Assembly (NCBI GenBank): GCA_027487795.1
Contig: JAIYCX010000039.1
Coordinates: 481,811-545,810 of the forward strand
Direction of reading: 5' to 3'
Origin: Pseudomonadota bacterium
GTDB lineage: Bacteria; Bdellovibrionota_C; UBA2361; SZUA-149; DAOLCO01
DNA length: 64,000 nucleotides
Part shown: piece by piece, positions 51,530 through 61,813 of the stretch
Layout: each line of letters starts with the position of its first letter
Position numbering within the stretch: the stretch's first letter is position 1
Translations under genes and position numbers: made by a program
Notes under the pieces: model-generated
What the model was told of the DNA's origin: nothing
The model's database searches: none
What the model saw: the letters and a program-made list of their open reading frames with translations, nothing else

Positions 51530-52279
51530 CTACATATTCATCCCACCGTTAACCCCAATTACCTGCCCTGTAATATAAGAAGAGTCATCCAGTGATAAAT
51601 AAGCGACCAATGAGGCTATGTCTTTAGCATCTCCTAGTTTTTTTAGTGGTATTTGCTCTAACATTTGAGAAATTTGCTCTTCTTTCATGACGGCAGTCAT
51701 ATCCGTTTGAATAAAGCCTGGGGTGATACAATTTACAGTAATCCCTCGTGAACCTAGTTCTTTTGCTAAACTCTTCGTTAGCCCAAATAAGGCACTTTTA
51801 GAAGCTGCATAAGAAGCCTGACCAGCATTCCCAGTTTCTCCAATAACCGAAGACATATTAATGATTCTTCCGCTTTTTGCCTTCATCATATGCTTAGTCA
51901 CAGCTCTAGAACAGAGGTATGGCCCAGTTAAATTAGTATTCATAACTTTCTCCCATTCAGAAAGTTTACTCCTAACAAAAAGCCCATCGCTGGTGATACC
52001 AGCATTATTAACTAAGATATCAACTCTACCAAATTTTTCGATAATTTGTGCGACGGCAGCTTCAACTTCAGTCTCAGATCCTACATCAAATTTTAAAGCC
52101 AAAGCTTGAATATCAAATTTTTCTGAAATATCTTTTGCTACAAACTCAGCCTTCTCCTGATTTCCGCTATAGTTAACAACTACGTTGGATCCAAGTTCTG
52201 CTAGCTTATAACAGATAGCGCTACCTATACCTCTAGAACCACCAGTTACAATTGATACCTTGCCCTTCAATGATGACAT
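51530..52279 (-). CDS. fabG: 3-oxoacyl-[ACP] reductase
   Basis: The NADPH-dependent ketoreductase of fatty-acid elongation; 249 residues. The SDR signature is complete: TGGSRGIG (12-19), VNNAG, INMSSVIGE, YAASK and TPGFIQTDM. It lies 24 bp downstream of plsX and 181 bp before acpP. fabD and fabH, which usually stand between plsX and fabG, are absent from this cluster. Confidence 0.95.
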   Translation of the reverse strand: MSSLKGKVSIVTGGSRGIGSAICYKLAELGSNVVVNYSGNQEKAEFVAKDISEKFDIQALALKFDVGSETEVEAAVAQIIEKFGRVDILVNNAGITSDGLFVRSKLSEWEKVMNTNLTGPYLCSRAVTKHMMKAKSGRIINMSSVIGETGNAGQASYAASKSALFGLTKSLAKELGSRGITVNCITPGFIQTDMTAVMKEEQISQMLEQIPLKKLGDAKDIASLVAYLSLDDSSYITGQVIGVNGGMNM

Positions 52280-52303
52280 AACTTCCTCTATATTGATAAA
52301 AAA

Positions 52304-53503
52304 TTATTTATTAGAAATCTTCTCTTCTCTGCTTGATTCCCTGCCAAAATTCGAATCTCGGCCAGAATCATTAGCAGATAAAACATCCGCATGAGTCAAA
52401 ACATCAGAGTCAAAAGTAGCATCGAGATCTACCAACTGTGCTTCAAGTTGAGATAATGCTGATTTTATTTTTGCAATCATTTGGGACTCAACAAAGCTTC
52501 TGCTAAATTTAATTGCATTCTTTACTGCCCTAGAGCCAGAGGAGCCATGAAGCACTATACCTAATTCTTTAAGTCCTAAAAGAGGCGCCCCTCCGTAAGC
52601 TGAATAATCAAGCTTTTCTTTAAATACAGCCAGAAGAATAGGTTTTGCAATCATCAGTCCTAGCTTTGCTAATGGTCGGCTACTTGCTTCTAACTTAATC
52701 TGATCATAGATCATAGAAACACTTCCCTCCATGACCTTTAATACAACATTCCCCACAAAGCCGTCACAAACTATTACTTCAGCAACAGACCTTGCAACAT
52801 CACGGCCTTCAACGTAACCAATATAATTTAGAACTTCCATCTTACTTAACATCATAGAAGCAGATCTGATCATGTCAGTGCCCTTAGAAGCTTCAGTGCC
52901 GTTAGATAGTAGTGCTATTTTTGGTTTATGATTTAAAGGGCTATCAGATCCGAATAATGCAGAGTGATAAATGCTGCCCATTACGGCAAACTGAACTAAG
53001 TTATTTGCATGGCACTCAACATTTGCCCCAGAATCTATAACTACATTTGGGAAACTATGTCCGACTGTAGGAATGAGGGTTGCAATCGCAGGTCGATCAA
53101 TGCCGGGAATTAATCCGCAGATCATACGACCAGCCGCCATCATTGCGCCTGAATTACCGGAACTTAGAACAGCAGATCCCCTGCCCTCCATAAGTAAATT
53201 ATAACTTACGCAAAGACTTGAGTCTGGCTTTTTTCTCACAGCTCTTGCTGGAGAATCTTTCATATCTATTACCTGGCTAGAGTGAACTAGTTCAAACGAG
53301 GAATTAGAAACAAGACTTTCAGCTCCAAAGCTTTTTATTAAATCTTGAAGTTCACTTTTATCACCTACTAGAATACATCTAGCATCAAACTCTTTAACAG
53401 CCTGAATAGCACCTTCTACCTGGACACTTGGTCCAAGGTCTCCACCCATTGTATCAACTATGACTCTTAGATTAGCAGCGGAACCTGTACTGATTTTAGA
53501 CAA
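52304..53503 (-). CDS. plsX: phosphate acyltransferase PlsX
   Basis: Makes acyl-phosphate from acyl-ACP for phospholipid synthesis. VIVDTMGGDLGPSVQVEGA, SGNSGAMMAAGRM, GIDRPAIATLIPT, NVECHANNLVQFAVMGS, CDGFVGNVVLKVMEG and LLGLKELGIVLHGSS all fit PlsX. The product is about 399 residues, roughly 50 longer than usual, with a polar Ser/Asp/Glu-rich tail. The start is TTG at 53503, preceded by AGGAG, which gives the short MSKISTG leader. Confidence 0.95.
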   Translation of the reverse strand: MSKISTGSAANLRVIVDTMGGDLGPSVQVEGAIQAVKEFDARCILVGDKSELQDLIKSFGAESLVSNSSFELVHSSQVIDMKDSPARAVRKKPDSSLCVSYNLLMEGRGSAVLSSGNSGAMMAAGRMICGLIPGIDRPAIATLIPTVGHSFPNVVIDSGANVECHANNLVQFAVMGSIYHSALFGSDSPLNHKPKIALLSNGTEASKGTDMIRSASMMLSKMEVLNYIGYVEGRDVARSVAEVIVCDGFVGNVVLKVMEGSVSMIYDQIKLEASSRPLAKLGLMIAKPILLAVFKEKLDYSAYGGAPLLGLKELGIVLHGSSGSRAVKNAIKFSRSFVESQMIAKIKSALSQLEAQLVDLDATFDSDVLTHADVLSANDSGRDSNFGRESSREEKISNK

Positions 53504-53577
53504 AGATATCTCCTACCTCTAATAAGAGGAGTAATGTTAGAAAACTATTTCTAGAAGCATTCTTTAAGCAGCTGCCC

Positions 53578-53787
53578 TTAAGCAGCAACTTGTGCAGTAT
53601 TTTTAGCTAAATTCTTTGCTGGTAAAACAAACTTACCCTTGTAATAGCCACAACTTACACATACACAGTGTGATCTAACTGGCTCTCCACAATTTAAACA
53701 ACTACCAATTCTTACAGGAACTAGTGCGTGGTGAGATCTTCTCATATCTCTTCTTGATTTTGAACTTTTCTTTTTCGGCGCTTGCAT
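53578..53787 (-). CDS. rpmF: 50S ribosomal protein L32
   Basis: A 69-residue basic protein. KKKSSKSRRDMRRSHHAL is the usual L32 start. C30, C33, C43 and C46 (CLNC and CVSC, then GYYKGK) form the zinc-binding knuckle. AGGAGA precedes its ATG. It heads the rpmF-plsX-fabG-acpP strand, a conserved arrangement tying ribosome and lipid synthesis. The DUF177 (yceD) gene often upstream is absent. Confidence 0.95.
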   Translation of the reverse strand: MQAPKKKSSKSRRDMRRSHHALVPVRIGSCLNCGEPVRSHCVCVSCGYYKGKFVLPAKNLAKNTAQVAA

Positions 53788-53917
53788 ATATTTCTCCTAA
53801 TTCCGCCCAAATAGCTGGATTTATGAGAGCTAAATAGATTATATAGAAAATAGTTTCAAGTCCTAGAGCTAATAAATCATCTAAGAATGGAATAAATATA
53901 GTAATTCTAGGATTTTA

Positions 53918-53926
53918 TGCTATACT
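53918..53926 (+). promoter_or_regulatory. extended -10 promoter candidate
   Basis: TGCTATACT, a TGn extended -10, lies 35 bp upstream of the lipoprotein ATG. The -35 region is weak (AT-rich). Confidence 0.4.
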
Positions 53927-53960
53927 AATTAAGTATTTTAAAGCTCTATAGACTATAAAT

Positions 53961-54329
53961 ATGTTCAAAAACTTATCTGTCATTAAATTTGTCCTTTTAT
54001 TTGCTGCATTTTTAGCTTTTGGCTGTAAGAGCAAGGAGGAGCCCTTAGATAGTACTAGTGAGCTCCCAGCTAAAACTAACCCTGATTACGAAGCAAAGGA
54101 AACTACCAATGAAGATTTGGGAGAAGATATCCCAGAAGAAGCTATGGGCGGAAGCCAAACTGACGAAAAAGAAGCTAGAAACAAGTACTTAGCAGATCAA
54201 GAAGTAACAAGTGTAACTAAAACCATTGAGAATGTTAAAACTGAAACATCAAAGATAGAAGATGAGAAAAATCTAAAAAAATTAGAAGAACTACCAGTAG
54301 AAGATATAGAAAGTTTCCCTGATGAATAA
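53961..54329 (+). CDS. small acidic lipoprotein
   Basis: A 122-residue product with signal FVLLFAAFLA and lipobox LAFGC. The mature part is highly charged (Glu/Asp/Lys/Thr) and probably disordered (KEEPLDSTSELPAKTN, then EEAMGGSQTDEKEARN). No family is recognised. It is divergent from rpmF and 90 bp before the DCC gene. Confidence 0.7.
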   Translation: MFKNLSVIKFVLLFAAFLAFGCKSKEEPLDSTSELPAKTNPDYEAKETTNEDLGEDIPEEAMGGSQTDEKEARNKYLADQEVTSVTKTIENVKTETSKIEDEKNLKKLEELPVEDIESFPDE

Positions 54330-54419
54330 GCAGGAAGAATTATATAAAGATTATATTAATATAATCCCTACTGCGACGTCTTTAATGTTACTATTACCTA
54401 GTAATAATTAAATTTCCTC

Positions 54420-54839
54420 ATGAATACAGAAGCAACATTGAATAATTCTAAAGATAATCTAAAAATATTCTATGATGGAGACTGTCCTATCTGTGAAAAA
54501 GAAATGGCATTTCTTAAAAGAAGAGATAAAAAAGATAAAATCTCTCTAATAGACATAGCCAATCCAGATTTTAACCCTGCCTCAGTAAATAAAACAAGAG
54601 ATCAATTAATGTCGAGAATTCATGCCTTAACACCTGATGGGACAGTTATAGAAGGTGTTGAAGTATTTAGGCAAGCATACAGCAGAGTTGGATTAGGTTG
54701 GCTCTTAGCTGCAACTAAACTTCCTGTAATAAAACCAATAGCGGATTTATTCTATACTTGGTTTGCTAGAAACAGAATCAGAATAGGCGAGATATTTTTT
54801 GGCCGCTGTACTACTGGAAGTTGTAAGATTCCAAAATAA
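54420..54839 (+). CDS. DCC-family (DUF393) thiol-disulfide oxidoreductase
   Basis: A 139-residue thioredoxin-like protein. IFYDGDCPICEKEMAFLKRRD carries the DxxCxxC centre (CPIC, C22 and C25). VEVFRQAYSRVGLGWLL, PVIKPIADLFYTWFARNR and the C-terminal CTTGSC complete the family pattern. DCC proteins are often partners of HTTM membrane proteins; an HTTM gene lies at 29466 in this window, but not next to it. Redox substrate is unknown. Confidence 0.88.
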   Translation: MNTEATLNNSKDNLKIFYDGDCPICEKEMAFLKRRDKKDKISLIDIANPDFNPASVNKTRDQLMSRIHALTPDGTVIEGVEVFRQAYSRVGLGWLLAATKLPVIKPIADLFYTWFARNRIRIGEIFFGRCTTGSCKIPK

Positions 54840-54952
54840 ACACTTTCGCTCAAAATTGTTTGAAATAGAACTAGCAGACTATCTATGCACTTTTTTCTGG
54901 TCCTAGCTATTTGATTTCGGACAGAAGTGTTTTATGTTTAAATTTTCCCTAA

Positions 54953-56317
<1,365 letters not shown>

Positions 56318-56324
56318 GGGGAGA

Positions 56325-56494
56325 GAAAGCTAAGAGCCCCTTTAGGTTTTAATCTCACGACCAAGTATGGCGCCGCTGCTCGCGCTGGAACATACTTTGC
56401 TAATATCTCAAAAGGGGCAAAGTGGTTTCCAGCGTCTCACCCACTCCACCCTTCCCCCTCTACAGCTTAAAACCTAAAGGGGCTCTTAGCTTTC
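56325..56494 (+). repeat. 170-bp element with perfect 28-bp inverted arms
   Basis: Arms 56325-56352 and 56467-56494 are exact reverse complements (core AAGAGCCCCTTTAGG). The enclosed about 115 bp is GC-richer than the surroundings and has further dyads (GCGCTGGAA...TTTCCAGCG). The sequence differs from the 150-bp foldback elements, but size and arm length are alike. It may be mobile DNA now serving as the argG terminator. Confidence 0.75.
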
Positions 56495-56551
56495 GTTTTG
56501 TTATGAAAGATTTCACTCTTTCAATAAGTTAAAGAAAGCAAACTTTTATTT

Positions 56552-56932
56552 ATGTTAGAAAACAGTTTAGATAAAATTTTACAAATTATTTATGTCCTTA
56601 CAGGACTAGGCTATTTTCTTTATGGGATTTTTGCTCTTATTACCCGAACATGCACTGTTCTAAAAGAAGATAGTGAACTTGCTCCTGAAGAGGAAATTCT
56701 TAGAGGAGATAAGGCAAGAAATGTTGGAATAGGTCTCGTTATATTAGGTATATTCTTTTTCGTCCTTTCTTATTTTCAATGTGGGTATTCTTATGAATAT
56801 AATTCTTTAGAGTTTAATAAATGTACCATTTACAGTTTAGAAAACTTAGAAGTACAAAGAATTGTACCAGTATTACTATTTTTGGTGATGTTACTTTATT
56901 TTATTATTACAGTTAAAAATGAAGAGAATTAG
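56552..56932 (+). CDS. small integral membrane protein
   Basis: A 126-residue protein with three membrane helices (IIYVLTGLGYFLYGIFALI, NVGIGLVILGIFFFVLSYF, IVPVLLFLVMLLYFIIT). Acidic and Cys-containing loops (KEDSELAPEEEILRGDK) lie between. No family is recognised. It is followed on the same strand by another small membrane-protein gene that is interrupted. Confidence 0.6.
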   Translation: MLENSLDKILQIIYVLTGLGYFLYGIFALITRTCTVLKEDSELAPEEEILRGDKARNVGIGLVILGIFFFVLSYFQCGYSYEYNSLEFNKCTIYSLENLEVQRIVPVLLFLVMLLYFIITVKNEEN

Positions 56933-56976
56933 TTGTATTAGAATAGTAACTAGGCTTTTTTAAGACTAACAATTAA

Positions 56977-57255
56977 ATGAAAAAATTAAACAAACCAATC
57001 AAAATATTAGAACTCTTATTAGGTCCGATAATAAGTTTAAGTGGGGCTTATTTTTTCATAATAGGTGTTATTGGATTAATAATTACTTCGAATATTTCAT
57101 TCGACTAATCTTTGTTTCTAATGTTAGGTATCTACTCAGTATGTTATATCAGCTATTATATTTTTGAATTTAGCTTTCTTTTACTTTTGTATGGACCAGT
57201 ACTAGTAGCTGTTAAATATTTATATGATCTATGGTACATTCGTGAACTGACCTGA
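56977..57255 (+). pseudogene. small membrane-protein gene interrupted by one in-frame TAA
   Basis: An ATG at 56977 opens 43 codons with a membrane helix (PIISLSGAYFFIIGVIGLII) that stop at TAA 57106-57108. The very same frame continues for 48 more codons to TGA 57253, encoding SLFLMLGIYSVCYISYYIFE and a second hydrophobic stretch (FLLLLYGPVLVAVKYLY). A single base change would restore a 92-residue multi-helix protein. It is either a fresh pseudogene, a read-through gene, or two tiny proteins (the second from ATG 57121). Confidence 0.55.
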
Positions 57256-57284
57256 ACATCTAATGCCTCAGTGACTTTTAGAAG
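57247..57284 (+). repeat. imperfect direct repeat flanking the CorC-type gene, left copy
   Basis: CTGACCT, then GCCTCAGTGACTT and AGAAG, resemble 58764-58796 (CTGACCT, GCCTCAGAGACTT, GAAAG). A third partial copy lies at 58811-58834. Confidence 0.4.
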
Positions 57285-57425
57285 AATAAAATACATTTAT
57301 TTACAATTTAGTATATTTTAGTCTGCTAAACCTAATCACTTAAATAATGTACACTATTTTCTTTGTTTTAGCTTTTTTAACATTGTGCTAATAATTAACT
57401 CTGTAAATTAAGCCCACTTTAATAC
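57285..57425. other. AT-rich leader of the CorC-type gene
   Basis: No gene or hairpin is seen. With 56933-57284 it completes the stretch between the membrane-protein gene and the CorC-type gene. Confidence 0.3.
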
Positions 57426-58727
57426 ATGTTTTTTGATATTTTAATTACACTATTTCTTGTTTTACTTAATGGATTTTTTGTTGCTGCTGAATTTGCAATT
57501 GTAAAGGTTCGCTCTTCACAAATTGAAATGAAGGCTCAAGGGGGTAGTCGCAGTGCTAAATTATCCTCCTACATTATTGGTAATTTAGATGGATACTTGG
57601 CTGCGACTCAACTTGGAATTACTTTAGCTAGTCTTGGACTCGGTTGGGTTGGGGAACCTGTAGTTTCCAAAATAATTTTTAATGTCATAAATGGATTAGG
57701 AGTAGAAATTGAACCCGATCTAGCACATAAAATAGCTCTCCCTTTTGCTTTTGCCGTTATTACTGTTCTGCACATAGTATTTGGAGAACTTGCGCCAAAA
57801 TCAATTGCAATACAACGAGCAGAAACTACTACTTTAATTATTGCATATCCCTTAAATATTTTTTATTTTATTTTCAAACCTTTTATTAGCGTGTTAAATG
57901 GTTTTGCAAATGTCATTCTTCGTATTATAGGAATTGAGGCAGTACATGGATCTGAGCTACATAGTGCGGAGGAGTTAAAATACCTAATTAACCAAAGTAG
58001 TGAAGGTGGGACAATCGCTGGTACTGATTATAGTATAATTAAAAATGCATTTGATTTTTCGGAACGTGCTGCAAAAGAAATTATTATTCCACGTAATCAG
58101 GTTACGGCGCTTAATATAGATAAGTTTAATGATGAACAAATCGAAAGATTACTTGATGAAGGTTACTCTAGAATACCTTGTTATGAAGAGTCGATAGATA
58201 ATATAATTGGAATTATTTATATAAAAGATATTCTTGCAAAACTTAAAAAGAAAGAAATAATCGAAATTCGAAAATTAATTAGACCAGTAATTTTTATCCC
58301 TGAAACTAAAAAAATTGGTACTCTTTTAAAAGAATTTCAAGCACAACATATTCATCTTGCAGTTGTAGTAAGTGAATTTGGTGGAACTATGGGAATTGTT
58401 ACTATGGAGGATATAATTGAAGAAATAGTAGGAGAAATTCAAGACGAATACGACAACGAAACGCCAATTGTAGAAAAAATTGACGACATCTCTTTTAAGG
58501 TAATTTCAACCGCGTCGATTAATGACATCAATAATTATCTTCCAACACCATTTGAGAACCCTTCGAAATTTGATACTTTAGCAGGATTAGTAATTGATAG
58601 ATTTGGCAAAATACCGTTTCCAAATGATAAAATAATACTAGATTGTTATGAAGTAACAATTGTGAAGAGAATCAAGAATACAATTGTTTTAGTTCAGTTA
58701 CAATATATAGATGAGATTGTTCTTTAG
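57426..58727 (+). CDS. CNNM/CorC-HlyC-family membrane protein (DUF21-CBS-CorC)
   Basis: A 433-residue protein. The N-terminal DUF21 transmembrane domain (LFLVLLNGFFVAAEFAIVKVRSSQI, LAATQLGITLASLGLGWVGEP, ITVLHIVFGELAPKSIAIQ) is followed by a CBS pair (IIIPRNQVTALNI, ARIPCYEESIDNIIGIIYIKDIL, LAVVVSEFGGTMGIVTMEDIIEEIVGEIQDEYD) and a C-terminal CorC_HlyC domain. Members act in Mg2+/Co2+ homeostasis; the hemolysin name is historical. It is monocistronic, flanked by short direct repeats that may mark its insertion. Confidence 0.92.
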   Translation: MFFDILITLFLVLLNGFFVAAEFAIVKVRSSQIEMKAQGGSRSAKLSSYIIGNLDGYLAATQLGITLASLGLGWVGEPVVSKIIFNVINGLGVEIEPDLAHKIALPFAFAVITVLHIVFGELAPKSIAIQRAETTTLIIAYPLNIFYFIFKPFISVLNGFANVILRIIGIEAVHGSELHSAEELKYLINQSSEGGTIAGTDYSIIKNAFDFSERAAKEIIIPRNQVTALNIDKFNDEQIERLLDEGYSRIPCYEESIDNIIGIIYIKDILAKLKKKEIIEIRKLIRPVIFIPETKKIGTLLKEFQAQHIHLAVVVSEFGGTMGIVTMEDIIEEIVGEIQDEYDNETPIVEKIDDISFKVISTASINDINNYLPTPFENPSKFDTLAGLVIDRFGKIPFPNDKIILDCYEVTIVKRIKNTIVLVQLQYIDEIVL

Positions 58728-58984
58728 ATATATTATGCTCGTGTAAGCACTAATATCAATTTCCTGACCTAATAAAGCCTCAGAGACTTGTGAAAGACTC
58801 AATACAAAAGTCACAGAGACCTTTGAAAAACTCGACATTGTAATACCTACGCAGCTTTCTCCATAATATGTAATAATTATAATATATTAATAAATAATGT
58901 TAAATTATCACATTATTTACTTGACTCTGGCGCTAAAACTATTTTATATAATGCAAAATTTTAACACTATTTCAAAAAGGATTT
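58728..58984. repeat. intergenic region with short direct repeats
   Basis: The repeat GCCTCAGAGACTTGTGAAAG (58777-58796) is partly repeated at 58815-58834 as CAGAGACCTTTGAAAA. Otherwise it is AT-rich. AAAGGA occurs just before the ATG at 58985. Confidence 0.4.
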
Positions 58985-59485
58985 ATGAAAAAAATATCTA
59001 TTTGTTTGATATTGCTTATGTCAATTAGCAGTTCGGCTTATGCCTTTGATCTGCCAAGATTCAAGTGTAATAAATCGAATACTCCCGAGGGAATTGTCAC
59101 TTATAGTTTAAGTCCGGAGTCGGAAAGAATCGTGAGAGCTAGAAGATGCGTTAGAGCTGGTACAAAACTTACGGTTGTAGGGAAAATTATAAATCGTTCA
59201 ACTAACTTTGAAAATTTAGACTTACAAATTTTTCTTGAGAACTATAGATCTGGAGAATATAGATCAACTGTACCAACTATAAATTCAGATGGTAGCTTTC
59301 GATTTGAATTAACAACACCAAAGCATACTGGGCCTACGGGTAATCCTTCTCCACAAAGAGTAGGAACAAGTGTTACAGATCCTCAGTTAGCTGTAGATAT
59401 TCCAAATTTCCCACTCGATGGCTACTGCGAAATGTCAGAACGTGCTTCGCGAAATGTATCGTTTAGAGCTTGCGTGCAAAGATAA
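58985..59485 (+). CDS. secreted hypothetical protein
   Basis: A 166-residue product with a signal peptide (ISICLILLMSISSSAYA, cleavage before FDLP). The mature domain appears beta-rich, with four cysteines (FKCNKSN, RRCVRAG, GYCEMSE, RACVQR) near both ends that could pair. No family is recognised. AAAGGA precedes the ATG and a strong terminator-like hairpin follows, so it is transcribed alone. Confidence 0.65.
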   Translation: MKKISICLILLMSISSSAYAFDLPRFKCNKSNTPEGIVTYSLSPESERIVRARRCVRAGTKLTVVGKIINRSTNFENLDLQIFLENYRSGEYRSTVPTINSDGSFRFELTTPKHTGPTGNPSPQRVGTSVTDPQLAVDIPNFPLDGYCEMSERASRNVSFRACVQR

Positions 59486-59798
59486 ATTTTGGACTAAAAA
59501 ATTACTAATCTCTAGTATTTTTTTAGTCCTCTATTTCCTGTGTCTTCTATAAATTCAAAGGCCTTGAGAATATCAGTATCATTTAAGTATTTAATATTAA
59601 TAAACAAAACTCTTACAAGAACGAGTAAAAAATATAGAGCTAACTATTATTGAGTATATTTATCAATTAATATATATTACTAAGTATAAAATAATCCAAT
59701 GGGAAGAAGAGCATATTTTGCCGAATGCTAGAATTACTAGCTCTAGCGTTCGGCAGTCTTAACAGTTTTTTAAAATTTCTTTCTGAAAGAAGAAAATT
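59486..59798 (+). terminator. intergenic region with two strong hairpins (59491-59529 and 59720-59754)
   Basis: 59491-59529: GGACTAAAAAATTACTA pairs with TAGTATTTTTTTAGTCC (16 of 17), the terminator of the 58985 gene. 59720-59754: GCCGAATGCTAGA pairs with TCTAGCGTTCGGC (12 of 13), followed by TTAACAGTTTTTT, a second terminator or a leader structure for the gene at 59799. No gene lies between. Confidence 0.65.
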
Positions 59799-60320
59799 AT
59801 GATGAGGTTTTTCGTTTACGACAAAAACGTGTATTTGATCAACCAAAATCCACGTCCGCTTGCTCCTCTAGAAAGGAAATATGAACTTTATGGTGATATT
59901 AACTCGCCGATGAAGATACAAGATAGAATATTTTTGTTTACCAGAAAGAAAGGAACTTCGGGATACTATCTAGAAATCGATCAACTGAACAATAATGGTC
60001 AGATCATTGGACGTGACTTCTCTGGGAGTGATGTTGTGCTAATAAGCACTGATAATGGTCGAGTAGTTAGCGGCTACTGCTCCAAATTCGAGCTTGAATT
60101 TCTATCAAATGAATTCGTTAAGTCGACAAATGAAAGAGTAGAATTTCGATTATCTTCAACTCTGCATTTGGAAGAATCTGAAAGACGTGAATCATTTAAA
60201 AAGTTCTCCCTAATTTTTGTAAATAATAGGGTTATACGGGTGGAGGCAGAAGAGGACTTCAATGCACACGAGCTAATGGAGAGACTCATGTGTCACTTCC
60301 GACCACTAGTAACAAGCTAG
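59799..60320 (+). CDS. hypothetical soluble protein
   Basis: A 173-residue protein with no signal or membrane segment. It is mostly beta strands with a helical C-terminus (FNAHELMERLMCHFRPL); pattern suggests a compact domain (YELYGDINSPMKIQDRIFLFTRK). No family is recognised. It lies between a strong hairpin upstream and a GC-rich terminator downstream, so it is monocistronic. Slightly less AT-rich than neighbours. Confidence 0.55.
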   Translation: MMRFFVYDKNVYLINQNPRPLAPLERKYELYGDINSPMKIQDRIFLFTRKKGTSGYYLEIDQLNNNGQIIGRDFSGSDVVLISTDNGRVVSGYCSKFELEFLSNEFVKSTNERVEFRLSSTLHLEESERRESFKKFSLIFVNNRVIRVEAEEDFNAHELMERLMCHFRPLVTS

Positions 60321-60340
60321 TTAACAATTGGGTTTATCAA

Positions 60341-60366
60341 GCGCGAGAATAATCTTATTCTCGCGC
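60341..60366 (+). terminator. hairpin after 59799-60320
   Basis: A perfect 12-bp stem GCGCGAGAATAA paired with TTATTCTCGCGC around TC. Only scattered T residues follow. 60367-60551 holds no other feature I can name. Confidence 0.6.
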
Positions 60367-60551
60367 GTATTGCGTTATTAAGACTGCCTCGAACTGCTAC
60401 ATTATAATAGTGTAATCACTATATAACGCGTTCCTTATAATTTCATATCGGGTAGATTTAAAAAAATCATCTTTGCTATTTAAAGCAGAGATGGTGCAAA
60501 AAAATAGGTTTTTATTTCTTTTACTTTCAATAACATGAAAGGACTTTTTAA

Positions 60552-61745
60552 ATGTCTGAAAGTGAAATGATGAGTTCTTGGGTTGATCGCTTAGATGATC
60601 TCGAAACTAGCGCTCTGGAAACTTCTGCTTTTGATGAAGAATCATATGCGCAGCTTTTTCAAGATATCGTTTCGAATATTCGCCCTAGTTATCGAGATGT
60701 TTTGTATAGAAATATAATAGACTATGCAAAAAGATCTAATAAGCAACAAAATGAGAAGGAACTCCTAAATTACTCCTTCTTCGTAAATAAAAAAGTTGAA
60801 AAATTTTCCTTTATTTTGTTTGCTATAGTTACTTATTATCTTGAGTATCCAAGTACTAAAGAAGAACATCTTCACCGAGTAGAGGATATAGTTCATCGAC
60901 ATAATATTCAAGAAAAAATGGCATTCAGTGTTCCTTTTGCCGCTGTTGTTTTAGTTAATTACATCTACGATAATACAAAGAACTTAGGTGCAGTAATTGA
61001 GCTAACTGAAAAGTGGAAAACGCTTCCAGATCGATATCGCTACTGGACAATCGCTTTAGGTTTATTTGTTCACGCGATGCATATTCGCTCAGAGCAATTA
61101 GGGGAAGAATCCTTGTTCGATTTCCAAATGCACTTGAGTAGCATTGAAATTGCTTTACAGGTAGTTAATAACGACTTCCCTAGTCATCTCTTTTCAAGTC
61201 AAGAAATCATTGATCTAAAAGAAGCATGTAATTTTGGACTTGCTCAAATGATATTAGCAACTTTACCATATTTTTATGAACGTGGTGAAATTCTAACTTC
61301 GAGAGTGCAATTTCATACTTGCGAAAAACTTCCACTACAATATTCAGGTCCGTTAGGAGTTTTATTCACTAAAAATAAGGAGGCTCTTACTTTAAGCCTA
61401 ATCGCATTCGTTAATAATTGCATGGATCAAAAGATGTACTTAAACGGGATGACTCATAGATGGTTTAATAACCTCTTTTACAATTCCACTTTATGTAAAT
61501 ATGCTGGTAGTATCAGAGCCGAAAAACTTTTAACTCTTCCATTTAAAGAAGAGTATCAAAAATATTTTTTGGAATTCTGGTCATCTGATTTTGACGAGAT
61601 TCCCTTTACAAATCGTATCGCAGGATTAGTTCATAATAATGAAGGTGAATTTTGTTTGATTTTAGATTCTACGATTAAGGGTTTAATTAGACTAAATATC
61701 GAATACCGAGATCCACCATATATTTTTCCGGTTATCAGTTCTTGA
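60552..61745 (+). CDS. hypothetical protein, mostly helical
   Basis: A 397-residue soluble protein. Long amphipathic helices dominate (IVTYYLEYPSTKEEHLHRVEDIVHRHN, then KWKTLPDRYRYWTIALGLFVHAMHI), suggesting a repeat-helical scaffold. Several His residues (HAMHI, THRW) might bind metal, but no motif is clear. The start ATG has AAAGGA about 12 bp upstream. No family is recognised. It converges on gcvP, 68 bp away. Confidence 0.6.
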   Translation: MSESEMMSSWVDRLDDLETSALETSAFDEESYAQLFQDIVSNIRPSYRDVLYRNIIDYAKRSNKQQNEKELLNYSFFVNKKVEKFSFILFAIVTYYLEYPSTKEEHLHRVEDIVHRHNIQEKMAFSVPFAAVVLVNYIYDNTKNLGAVIELTEKWKTLPDRYRYWTIALGLFVHAMHIRSEQLGEESLFDFQMHLSSIEIALQVVNNDFPSHLFSSQEIIDLKEACNFGLAQMILATLPYFYERGEILTSRVQFHTCEKLPLQYSGPLGVLFTKNKEALTLSLIAFVNNCMDQKMYLNGMTHRWFNNLFYNSTLCKYAGSIRAEKLLTLPFKEEYQKYFLEFWSSDFDEIPFTNRIAGLVHNNEGEFCLILDSTIKGLIRLNIEYRDPPYIFPVISS

Positions 61746-61813
61746 ATAAATCAAGATCCTCGGAGGTTCTGCGCATTTGCACTATCTCCTTTAATTATAT
61801 AGTAACAAGTAGA

